Of a stretch of 64,000 nucleotides of DNA, positions 49,011 to 56,465 are shown one piece after another (within the stretch, counting starts at the first letter, position 1; each line of letters starts with the position of its first letter). A program made the translations under genes and the position numbers. The notes below the pieces were generated by a model. That model worked only from the letters and a program-made list of their open reading frames with translations, ran no database searches and was not told the origin of the DNA. Origin of the DNA: DASWJZ01 sp038211615 (GTDB lineage Bacteria > Pseudomonadota > Alphaproteobacteria > Rhizobiales > Afifellaceae). The stretch spans positions 1-64,000 of the forward strand of contig JBBQVL010000003.1 of the NCBI GenBank assembly GCA_038211615.1. Direction: 5' to 3'.

Positions 49011-49820
49011 ATGCCTGAACTTCGCGTCGTCGTCGCCGGTGCCGGCGGCCGCATGGGCCGGACGCTGGTGCGCGCCGTAACGGCCGAGCCGAAGCTCACG
49101 CTCGTCGGCGCCCTCGACCGGCCCGAGGCCGAGGCGCAGGGCAAGGATGCCGGCGTTCTCGCAGGCGGCGAGGCTCGCGGCGTGCTCGTCACAGCTGATC
49201 CGCTCGCGGCGCTTGTCGGCGCCGACGTGCTCCTCGATTTCACCGCGCCCGAAGCGACGCTCGCCTACGCCAACCTCGCCGCGCAGGCGCGCATCGTCCA
49301 CGTCATTGGCACGACCGGCCTCCGCCCCGAGCATGACGCGCGGCTGAAGGCGGCGGCGCGCCATTGCCGCATCGTGCGCTCCGGCAATATGAGCCTCGGC
49401 GTCAATCTCCTTGCGGCCCTCGTGAAGCGCGCCGCGGCAACGCTTGGGTCCGATTACGACATCGAGATCGTCGAGATGCACCACCGCCACAAGGTGGACG
49501 CGCCGTCCGGCACGGCGCTCCTCCTCGGCCGCGCCGCGGCGGAGGGGCGGGGCGTCGACCTCGGCGAGAATTCCGTCCGCGTGCGTGACGGGCATACCGG
49601 CGCGCGGACCGAGGGCTCGATCGGCTTCGCCACGCTCCGCGGCGGCTCCGTCATCGGTGAGCACCGGGTGATCTTCGCGGGCGAGGGCGAGCGGATCGAG
49701 CTCACGCACCACGCCGAAAGCCGCGAGAACTTCGCCCGCGGCGCGCTCCGCGCCGCGCTCTGGGCCTTCGACAAGAAGCCCGGGCTCTACGACATGACCG
49801 ACGTGCTGGGACTGCATTGA
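49011..49820 (+). CDS. dapB: 4-hydroxy-tetrahydrodipicolinate reductase
   Basis: DapB reduces 4-hydroxy-tetrahydrodipicolinate with NAD(P)H in the diaminopimelate and lysine pathway. The 269-residue protein shows the nucleotide motif VAGAGGRMGR, GTTGL, and the catalytic signature EIVEMHHRHKVDAPSGTA with His and Lys. The ATG at 49011 follows AAGGAG. Confidence 0.94.
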   Translation: MPELRVVVAGAGGRMGRTLVRAVTAEPKLTLVGALDRPEAEAQGKDAGVLAGGEARGVLVTADPLAALVGADVLLDFTAPEATLAYANLAAQARIVHVIGTTGLRPEHDARLKAAARHCRIVRSGNMSLGVNLLAALVKRAAATLGSDYDIEIVEMHHRHKVDAPSGTALLLGRAAAEGRGVDLGENSVRVRDGHTGARTEGSIGFATLRGGSVIGEHRVIFAGEGERIELTHHAESRENFARGALRAALWAFDKKPGLYDMTDVLGLH

Positions 49821-49833
49821 TCCCACCACGGCT

Positions 49834-49928
49834 GTCGTCATTGCCGGGCTTGACCCGGCGATCCATTCCGTCACCATCAATCTGATCGCTGCGGAATGGA
49901 TGCCCGGATCAAGTCCGGGCATGACGAC
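49834..49928. repeat. intergenic inverted repeat, family B
   Basis: GTCGTCATTGCCGGGCTTGA...CCATTCCGT and CGGAATGGATGCCCGG...GGGCATGACGAC. It matches 22031-22131. The right arm can be misread as an N-terminus (MPGSSPGMTT) for the next gene. Confidence 0.8.
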
Positions 49929-49929
49929 A

Positions 49930-50406
49930 ATGAAAAAGGTTGTGGCGCGCTCTCCCGTCAAAAACTCGGAAGCTCCACGCTACTGGATCGCGATCATCCC
50001 GAAGTCGCGGGTCGAGATCGCGGTGGCAGGAGGCTTCGCCATGTTCGCGCACGGCCGCCATGCTGCGGTGAAGCGCACCAGCCCCGGCGACTGGCTAGCC
50101 TACTATTCACCGCGCATGAAGCTCGGCGAGGGCGAGGAGGTGCGCGCCTTCACCGCTATCGGAAAATTCACGAGCCGCGAGCCCTATGAGATGGAAATGA
50201 TGGTCGGCCGCGTCGACTGGGGGCGCGACATCGCCTGGGAGAGCGAGGCCCACGATGCGGACGTTTATCCGCTCCTCGATGCGCTGACCTTCATCACCGA
50301 CCGCCAGCACTGGGGCCTTGTGTTCCACCGCAGCATCTTCTCTGTCTCGCGCGACGATTTTGCCCTGATCGCCGCGGCGATGGGGCTTGACCCGAAACGG
50401 CTTTGA
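49930..50406 (+). CDS. EVE domain protein
   Basis: This 158-residue PUA-like EVE domain protein probably binds a modified base in DNA or RNA. Visible family features are YWIAIIPKSRVEIAVAGGFAMFAHGRHAAVKRTSPGDWLAYYSPR in outline, FTAIGKF and FHRSIFSVSRDDFALIAAAMG. An upstream in-frame ATG at 49900 codes only for repeat-derived residues, so the ATG at 49930 is chosen. No restriction or defence genes lie beside it. Confidence 0.84.
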   Translation: MKKVVARSPVKNSEAPRYWIAIIPKSRVEIAVAGGFAMFAHGRHAAVKRTSPGDWLAYYSPRMKLGEGEEVRAFTAIGKFTSREPYEMEMMVGRVDWGRDIAWESEAHDADVYPLLDALTFITDRQHWGLVFHRSIFSVSRDDFALIAAAMGLDPKRL

Positions 50407-50447
50407 GCCCTTAGCACTGGCGATCCAGTCCGCCTTCCGGAGAACCC

Positions 50448-51065
50448 ATGGACCGTCTTCTCGTGCTCGTCCGCCACGGCCAGAGCGAATGGAATCTGCA
50501 GAACCTCTTCACCGGCTGGCGCGATGTCGATCTCTCCGACCAGGGCGTGAAGGAGGCGCGGTCGGCCGGACAGAAGCTGAAGGCGAAGAACCTCGCCTTC
50601 GACGTCGCCTATACGAGCGCGCTGGTCCGCGCCCAGAACACCTTGAAGCTGATGCTGGACGAGCTTGGCCAGACGGGGCTCGAAGAGCATCGCGACCAGG
50701 CGCTGAACGAGCGCGACTACGGCGATCTCTCCGGCCTCAACAAGGATGACGCGCGCAAGAAATGGGGCGAGGAGCAGGTGCATGTCTGGCGCCGCTCCTA
50801 CGACATCAACCCGCCGGGCGGCGAGAGCCTGCGCGATACCGGCGCGCGCGTCTGGCCCTATTATCTGACGAAGATACTGCCCGACGTGATGCGCGGCCGC
50901 CGGGTGCTCATCGCGGCGCACGGCAACTCGCTCCGCTCGCTCGTCATGGTGCTCGACAAGCTCGGGCCGGACCAGATCACCAAGCTGGAAATCGCGACCG
51001 GCGTGCCGCTCGTCTACCGGCTGAACGCCGACACGACGGTCGCGGAGAAGGAAATCCTCGAATAG
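50448..51065 (+). CDS. gpmA: 2,3-bisphosphoglycerate-dependent phosphoglycerate mutase
   Basis: GpmA interconverts 3- and 2-phosphoglycerate in glycolysis. The 205-residue protein has the catalytic LVRHGQSEWN (phosphohistidine), NERDYGDLSGLNK, SLRDTGARVWPYY and the second His in IAAHGNSLRSL. Slightly shorter than the 230-250-residue enterobacterial enzymes, as usual in alphaproteobacteria. Confidence 0.92.
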   Translation: MDRLLVLVRHGQSEWNLQNLFTGWRDVDLSDQGVKEARSAGQKLKAKNLAFDVAYTSALVRAQNTLKLMLDELGQTGLEEHRDQALNERDYGDLSGLNKDDARKKWGEEQVHVWRRSYDINPPGGESLRDTGARVWPYYLTKILPDVMRGRRVLIAAHGNSLRSLVMVLDKLGPDQITKLEIATGVPLVYRLNADTTVAEKEILE

Positions 51066-51158
51066 GATTGGGGAATGGGGATTAGGGATGGGAGATTGGG
51101 GAATTAGTCGGCACCACTCGCTCTCCCCAGCCCCTAATCCCAAATCCCCAATCCCCCT
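51066..51158. repeat. intergenic inverted repeat, family D
   Basis: GGGATTAGGG-rich and CCCCTAATCCC-rich arms form an imperfect inverted repeat between the convergent gpmA and mbfA genes, probably a bidirectional transcription end. Confidence 0.65.
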
Positions 51159-52135
51159 TAAGCACTGCCGATCAGTATCCCGACCGCGAACACCAGCGCG
51201 CCGCCGAGCACGATCTGCAGGCTGGCGCGCAGGAACGGCGTCTCCATGTAGCGCCAGCGGATCCAGGCGATCGCCCAGAGCTCCACCGCCACGACGACCG
51301 CCGCGATGAAGGTCGCGGTCCAGAACGACGGGATCAGATAGGGGAGGGCGTGCCCGAGCCCGCCGATCGTCGTCATCACGCCGCATGCGATCCCGCGCTT
51401 CAGCGGCGAGCCGCGGCCGGTCAGCGCCCCGTCGTCGGACAGCGCCTCGGTGAAGCCCATCGAGATGCCCGCGCCAAGCGCCGCCGCGAAGCCGACGAGG
51501 AGCGTCTGCCACGGGTCGTGGGTCGCAAAGGCCGCCGCGAAGACCGGCGCGAGCGTCGAGACCGAGCCGTCCATCAGCCCGGCGAGTCCGGGCTGCACGA
51601 AGGTCAGCACGAACTGCCGCTTGGCGATCGCGCGTTCCTCGCTCTGCGCGGATTCCGGCAGGAATTTCTGCTCCAGCTTTCCCGCGGCATCAATGTGGGA
51701 GGTCTCCGCCGCCGCGAGATCGCCGAGCAGCTGGCGCGTCTCGGCGTCGGGCGTGCGCTGCGCGGCTTTCAGGTAGAAGCTCCGCGCCTCCTCCTCCATC
51801 AGCCCGATCTCTTCGCGCACCCGTTCGACGCCGAGCTCCCGCACAAGCCAGTAGGGGCGGCGATGGTAGAAGCCGGAGACATGCTCGCGGCGGATGACGG
51901 GAATTGTCTCCCCGAAGCGCCGGCGGTAGCCCTCGATCAGCCTGCGGCGATGCTCGTCCTCCTCGGCGGCCATTCCCTCCAGCACCGCGGCGCTGTTCGG
52001 ATAGCTCTCGCGCAGCCGCTCGGCATAGGTCGCATAGATGCGGCTGTCCTCTTCCTCGGAGGAGATGGCGAGCGCCAGGATCTCGCGGTCGGAGAGATCG
52101 GCGAACGCCTTGCGCGAATGGAAGCCGGGGATCAT
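51158..52135 (-). CDS. mbfA: membrane-bound ferritin-like iron/manganese exporter MbfA
   Basis: MbfA couples a ferritin-like di-iron domain to a VIT1/CCC1 transport domain and exports iron under iron or peroxide stress. The 325-residue protein has a rubrerythrin-like N-terminal half (SSEEEDSRIYATYAERL, AAEEDEHRRRLIEG, EEEARSFYLKAA, AAAETSHIDAA, with the Glu and His ligands). The C-terminal half is membrane-embedded, beginning QPGLAGLMDGSVSTLAPVFAAAF. An Irr-box-like palindrome precedes it by 16 bp. Confidence 0.91.
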   Translation of the reverse strand: MIPGFHSRKAFADLSDREILALAISSEEEDSRIYATYAERLRESYPNSAAVLEGMAAEEDEHRRRLIEGYRRRFGETIPVIRREHVSGFYHRRPYWLVRELGVERVREEIGLMEEEARSFYLKAAQRTPDAETRQLLGDLAAAETSHIDAAGKLEQKFLPESAQSEERAIAKRQFVLTFVQPGLAGLMDGSVSTLAPVFAAAFATHDPWQTLLVGFAAALGAGISMGFTEALSDDGALTGRGSPLKRGIACGVMTTIGGLGHALPYLIPSFWTATFIAAVVVAVELWAIAWIRWRYMETPFLRASLQIVLGGALVFAVGILIGSA

Positions 52136-52150
52136 GCCCCTTGAGATAGA

Positions 52151-52165
52151 TTGGAATTATTCCAA
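52151..52165. promoter_or_regulatory. Irr/ICE-like palindrome upstream of mbfA
   Basis: TTGGAATTATTCCAA is a perfect palindrome (TTGGAA-TTA-TTCCAA) 16 bp before the mbfA start. It resembles the iron control element TTTAGAA-N3-TTCTAAA bound by Irr, which represses mbfA in Bradyrhizobium and Agrobacterium. Confidence 0.62.
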
Positions 52166-52270
52166 GGTCCAGATGCGACCCCACTCTGCCTCCCCGTTGC
52201 GGGGAGGTTTAGGGGGCCTTTCCGACGCACTCTGCTTGCGGTTCCTCCACGCCACGAAGGAGACGGCTTT
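52166..52270. repeat. intergenic GC hairpin sequence between mbfA promoter and udgX 3' end
   Basis: CCTCCCCG-TTG-CGGGGAGG forms a perfect 8-bp stem around 52191-52209, likely the transcription end of the repair operon or a short repeat. The rest shows nothing recognisable. Confidence 0.5.
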
Positions 52271-53713
52271 TCACGCGGCCTTCCTCAAATCCCGCACCAG
52301 GTCGGCGAAGGCCTGCCGCTTGCCGTCCTCATCGGGGATGCGGAGGATCATCGAGGGGTGCACGGTGAGGAGCACGCTGAAGCCACGTGAGTCCTCGGTG
52401 ATCCTGCCGCGCTCCGAGAGCACCTTCACCGGCCGTCCGAAAATGGTGCGGCCGGCGGTGCCCCCGAGCGCCACGACCAGCTTAGGCTTCAGGACTGCAA
52501 GCTCCCGGTCGAGCCACCACATGCACGCCTCGATCTCGGGTCGCTCCGGCGTCTTGTGGATGCGCTTCTTGCCGCGCCGCTCGAACTTGAAGTGCTTTAC
52601 CGCATTGGTGACGTAGACTTCCCCGCGGTCGATGCCGGCTTCTTGCATCGCCCGGTCGAGCAGCTTGCCGGCTGGCCCCACGAACGGGTGCCCCTGCAGA
52701 TCTTCCTGGTCACCCGGCACCTCGCCGACCATGACCACGCGCGCATCCTCCGGCCCTTCCCCGAAGACGGTCTGCGTCGCGTATTTATAAAGGTCGCAGC
52801 GGGTGCAATCCGCCGCCTCCGCGCGCAGCCGCGCGATCGTGGTGTTCTCTCCGACGTCGAGACCGTGTCCGCCCGCCGTGGCCGAGGTGTCTGGACCGAG
52901 GGCCAGCAGCGGCTCGGTCGCGGAGATGCGTTTGCGTGGCACGGTCGGCGCGGCCTCCAGCATTGTGGCGGTCCTTGCCCCCGCCTCCGCCAGGAGTTCA
53001 GGAATGAGCGACGCTTCCGGCAGGTTCCGCCAGTAACGTCTCGGCATCTCCGCCTGCATCATGCGCGGGTTGGCGCGCGACGGGTTGAATGTCGCACGAT
53101 AATAGGTCCGCCACCATTCCTCCAGCGCATCGCCTGGCGGCGCTTCGCCTTTCGGCACGCCCGGCCCGTGCGCGAGCGCGTCTCCGTCCCAGTGGAGCGA
53201 GCCGACCGGCGTGAGGATGGACCAGCACATGGACGGGAAGCGCCCGGTGAAGAACGGCGCGATCCGGTCGAGAATCCAGTGCTGTGGCTCGAACCACGCG
53301 ACGTAGCGCTCGCCCTCCTCCTCCTGCACGCGGCGGAAGCGGACGAAGGCGTGCGCCTTGTGAATGTCGCGAAGGATCGCCTTCTGCATCGTCAGGAGCC
53401 GGTGCACCAGCGGATCGGCCGCAACGGAGAGGAGTTCGCGCTCGCCGTGCGTCAGACGCCACAGAAGCCGATAGAGCAGCGCCAGCCTTTCGCGGTCGGA
53501 ATGGCAGATAACATCGCCGGCAAGCCGCACGAACGCGGCCGGCACGGTGACCGGCGCGCCGCCTCGCGGGCGCAGGGCGTCGAATAGGCCCCCTTCATCG
53601 CCGGCGATCCACATCACCTCGTCCGGGGCGATGCCCGCAGCGAGCAGCGCGCGCGTCGCGTCGCGGAACGCCGCCATGTCATGCGGCTCCTCCAGCACGA
53701 CCTTGTGCATCAC
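52271..53713 (-). CDS. udgX: UdgX family uracil-DNA glycosylase with N-terminal DUF4130 domain
   Basis: This 480-residue fusion has an N-terminal DUF4130 domain (residues about 1-240), which pairs with the radical SAM protein. The C-terminal domain is UdgX (about 285-480), with family motifs MVGEVPGDQEDLQGHPFVGPAG and GKKRIHKTP, where the loop His forms a covalent link to the abasic site. The Fe-S cysteines include CTRCDLYKYAT. A GTG at 53713 overlaps the upstream stop (GTGA); an ATG at 53710 is the alternative. Acts in uracil repair. Confidence 0.9.
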   Translation of the reverse strand: MMHKVVLEEPHDMAAFRDATRALLAAGIAPDEVMWIAGDEGGLFDALRPRGGAPVTVPAAFVRLAGDVICHSDRERLALLYRLLWRLTHGERELLSVAADPLVHRLLTMQKAILRDIHKAHAFVRFRRVQEEEGERYVAWFEPQHWILDRIAPFFTGRFPSMCWSILTPVGSLHWDGDALAHGPGVPKGEAPPGDALEEWWRTYYRATFNPSRANPRMMQAEMPRRYWRNLPEASLIPELLAEAGARTATMLEAAPTVPRKRISATEPLLALGPDTSATAGGHGLDVGENTTIARLRAEAADCTRCDLYKYATQTVFGEGPEDARVVMVGEVPGDQEDLQGHPFVGPAGKLLDRAMQEAGIDRGEVYVTNAVKHFKFERRGKKRIHKTPERPEIEACMWWLDRELAVLKPKLVVALGGTAGRTIFGRPVKVLSERGRITEDSRGFSVLLTVHPSMILRIPDEDGKRQAFADLVRDLRKAA

Positions 53714-54948
53714 GCAAACAGGCCGAGCTGCTCGGCCGGCGGAGCAAGGAGGGCGCGGAGATTGTCGCGGTCGGCCAGCCGCGTCGGCCGGTGATCCGCC
53801 GTGACGAGAAACGGCATGAGCTTCTTCACCGACACGGCCAGCCGGCCTACGTCCGCGAGGGTAAGCGTGCGGTGGCGCCGGCTGGCGACGATCCTGTTGA
53901 CGCTCCGGACGCCAAGGCCCGGCACGCGAAGCAGCATCTCCCGCTCCGCCCGGTTCACGTCGAGAGGGAACCGGTCGCGATGCTTCAGCGCCCAGGCGAG
54001 CTTCGGGTCGATATCGAGCTCCAGCATGCCGTTGGCGCCGCCATCGAGGATCTCGTCCGCGTCGAACCCGTAGAACCGCATCAGCCAGTCCGCCTGGTAG
54101 AGACGATTCTCGCGCCGCAGCGGCGGCGACCTGAGCGGCAGTATGCGGCTGGCGTCGGGGATCGGGAGGAAGGCCGAATAGTAGACGCGCTTCAGCGTGT
54201 AGGATGCGTAGAGGGATGCGGCGGAGGTCAGGATCGTCGCGTCGGTGGATGCATCAGCGCCGACGATCATCTGCGTGCTCTGGCCCGCCGGCGCAAAGCG
54301 GCGCGGCCGCCTGCCGCTCGCGGTCGGCGGCTGGCGCGATTCCTCAAGCTTCATCCGCAGCGCCGCCATCGATTTCTTGATCGACGTGGTCCGCTTCTCC
54401 GGCGCGAACGCGCGCAGGGCGTCGTCGGTCGGCAGCTCGATGTTGATTGAGAGCCGGTCGGCGTAACGACCCGCTTCCTCGATCAGCGCGGGGCTCGCCT
54501 CGGGAATGGTCTTCAGATGGATGTAGCCGCGAAAGAGGTGCTCCTGACGCAGGCTCTTCGCCACCGCGATGAGCTGCTCCATCGTGTAGTCCGCCGACTG
54601 GATGATCCCCGAGGAGAGGAAGAGGCCCTCGATGTAGTTGCGCCGGTAGAAGGCGAGCGTCAGGTCGACCACCTCGCCGACGCTGAACCGTGCGCGAGCG
54701 ACGTTCGAGGAACGGCGGTTGATGCAATAGGCGCAGTCGTAGAGGCAGAAGTTCGTCAGCAGGATTTTCAGGAGCGACACGCAACGACCGTCGGGGGTGT
54801 AGGAATGGCAGATCCCCATGCCGGTGGTCGAGCCGAGCCCCTCCTTGCCGCGCGAGCTGCGCTTCGTGGCGCCGGAAGACGCGCAGGAAACATCATACTT
54901 CGCGGCGTCGGCGAGGATCGCGAGCTTCTGCGGCATGGAGGAGGCCAT
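53710..54948 (-). CDS. radical SAM DNA modification/repair protein partner of UdgX
   Basis: This 412-residue putative DNA-repair radical SAM protein has the cluster motif NFCLYDCAYCINRR (Cys-x3-Cys-x2-Cys), GLFLSSGIIQSADYTMEQL and a C-terminal helix-hairpin-helix (LLRVPGLGVRSVNRIVASRR). Such genes are found next to the DUF4130/UdgX gene in many bacteria. The ATG at 54948 is chosen because AGGAA lies upstream and the SOS box ends just before it; the longer ORF would run through the promoter. The reaction is not established. Confidence 0.88.
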   Translation of the reverse strand: MASSMPQKLAILADAAKYDVSCASSGATKRSSRGKEGLGSTTGMGICHSYTPDGRCVSLLKILLTNFCLYDCAYCINRRSSNVARARFSVGEVVDLTLAFYRRNYIEGLFLSSGIIQSADYTMEQLIAVAKSLRQEHLFRGYIHLKTIPEASPALIEEAGRYADRLSINIELPTDDALRAFAPEKRTTSIKKSMAALRMKLEESRQPPTASGRRPRRFAPAGQSTQMIVGADASTDATILTSAASLYASYTLKRVYYSAFLPIPDASRILPLRSPPLRRENRLYQADWLMRFYGFDADEILDGGANGMLELDIDPKLAWALKHRDRFPLDVNRAEREMLLRVPGLGVRSVNRIVASRRHRTLTLADVGRLAVSVKKLMPFLVTADHRPTRLADRDNLRALLAPPAEQLGLFA

Positions 54949-54954
54949 TGACAG

Positions 54955-54969
54955 GTTCCTATTTTGTTC
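54955..54969 (-). promoter_or_regulatory. LexA (SOS) box of the radical SAM-udgX operon
   Basis: GTTC-CTATTTT-GTTC is a perfect GTTC-N7-GTTC direct repeat, the LexA box of alphaproteobacteria, ending 7 bp before the operon start codon. LexA bound here would block transcription or initiation. Confidence 0.75.
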
Positions 54970-55217
54970 CGAAACCGCCGTCAATCGTTCAAGTGCTTTC
55001 GCGGCAAAGCTTTTTAGCGACTGCGGCCGGGAGCGCTGCAGTAATCGGCCCCGTGGTCGCGAAGCCTCAATCAGTCTCGGCACAGATCGGATTGAGACGT
55101 CACAACATCCCCCCGGAGCTTCCGTCGTTCAGCGCGGCTCAGCCGTTTGCCTTGGTGCTCCCATCTCGTTGACGCGTGCAGTTGTGCCATGCCAAAAATT
55201 CAGGGGGTGGAGATAGC

Positions 55218-55757
55218 ATGCGCAAAATCACAGCACTGCCGCTCGTTGCGGTTCTGGTAGCGGCGTCGGGAACGGCTTTCGCAGCAAGCACGGTCAAGGT
55301 CAGCGAGTCGCCCGGCTGCGGCACGGCGGCCAACAATCATTTGTGTCTCACCCTTACGCAGGCACAGAGCAATAAAGACGTGACAATCCGGTCCAATTCG
55401 TACCCGAGCCCGACCACGGCACTGACACTGGCAACCTGGGCGGGAAGCATCACTTGCACGATCACCGCCAAGACGATTGCTGTCGATCACTTTGAGGCAG
55501 AAGTGCAGGTTCACTTGCAGCTTATGAGCACGGCGAAGGCTGTGGAGATCGGTGGGACAGGCGGAGCAAGCGTCGGCTTCAAGGTGACGCAGCCGGTGAA
55601 CTTCATCCACGGGGAAACGACACCGGTGACGGTGACCCGTCTGTTCGCACGCGGCATTACCGGCCTGCTAGTCCGGGGACGGCCGGTCTTCAAATCCGGC
55701 ACGGGCTCCTGCACGGTGAACGGTGGCGCGTTCACCTACACGCACGTCTCGAACTGA
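55218..55757 (+). CDS. exported protein of unknown function, Thr/Ser-rich beta type
   Basis: This 179-residue protein has a signal peptide (MRKITALPLVAVLVAASGTAFAAS) and a mature part rich in Thr, Val and Gly that suggests a beta-sandwich. It has a few cysteines (GCGTAANNHLCL, ITCTI, GSCTV) that could form disulfides. The ATG at 55218 has GGGGGTGGAG upstream. No family recognised. Monocistronic, divergent from the repair operon. Confidence 0.68.
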   Translation: MRKITALPLVAVLVAASGTAFAASTVKVSESPGCGTAANNHLCLTLTQAQSNKDVTIRSNSYPSPTTALTLATWAGSITCTITAKTIAVDHFEAEVQVHLQLMSTAKAVEIGGTGGASVGFKVTQPVNFIHGETTPVTVTRLFARGITGLLVRGRPVFKSGTGSCTVNGGAFTYTHVSN

Positions 55758-55887
55758 CGACCTGCGCCGGGCGCCGCCATCCGGCTTCCGCACGACCTTC
55801 GAAAAAACCGGCGGCCCCGCCGTCAGCGCCGCAGCATTAGTCGCGCCTGATGGGGAGGAGGCCCGCCTGGGGCCAGGACGGTATTTC

Positions 55888-56409
55888 CTAGAGAATCTTC
55901 TGCATGAAGACGAGGTCGAGCCAGCGCCCGAACTTCTGCCCGACCTCCGGCATCCGGCCAGCCTCTGCAAAGCCGTGCTTCGCGTGCAGGGCAAGCGACC
56001 CCGCGTTATCCGCCGCGATGCCGCCGAGCATCACGTGCATTCCGGCCCGGCGTGCCTCCGTTTCCAGCGCCGATAGCAGCGCGCTTGCGATCCCGCGCCG
56101 CCGCGCGGCTTCCGCCACGTAGATCGAGTGCTCCACCGTCTGCCGATAGCCGTCGAAGGCGCGGAACGGCCCGTAGCTCGCGTAGCCGAGCACTGTGTCA
56201 TCCTCCACCGCCACCAGCACCGGAAACCCGGCGTCGGTCCGCCCCCGCCACCAGGCGCGGCGGTTTTCGAGGTCGACGAGGAGATCGTTCCAGATCGCGG
56301 TCGTGTTGACGACGGCGTGGTTGTAGATCGCGAGAATCCCCAGGAGATGCTGCTCCCCGGCCCGCACCACGGAAAAACCCGCTCCCCCGGCCATCGCCCC
56401 TCCCGACAT
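55888..56409 (-). CDS. GNAT acetyltransferase, phosphinothricin N-acetyltransferase (PAT) like
   Basis: This 173-residue GNAT protein shows IYNHAVVNTTAIWNDLLVDLENRRAWW in outline, VEHSIYVAEAARRRGIASALL (acetyl-CoA loop), and HAKHGFAEAGRMPEVGQKFGRWLDLVFMQ, all hallmark PAT-family segments. Members acetylate phosphinothricin, methionine sulfoximine or related amino-acid analogues. Confidence 0.85.
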   Translation of the reverse strand: MSGGAMAGGAGFSVVRAGEQHLLGILAIYNHAVVNTTAIWNDLLVDLENRRAWWRGRTDAGFPVLVAVEDDTVLGYASYGPFRAFDGYRQTVEHSIYVAEAARRRGIASALLSALETEARRAGMHVMLGGIAADNAGSLALHAKHGFAEAGRMPEVGQKFGRWLDLVFMQKIL

Positions 56410-56465
56410 GCCCTTTGATGCTCGCGGGCGCGATGCTACATGCGCGGGCGAAACGCAGGAATATT

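Noticed and set aside
49900..49929. Upstream start for the EVE protein
   Set aside because: The ten extra residues are encoded by an intergenic repeat; the ATG at 49930 begins the conserved protein.
49930..50406. EVE domain gene as part of a defence island
   Set aside because: Neighbours are dapB and gpmA; no restriction, methylase or other defence genes occur nearby.
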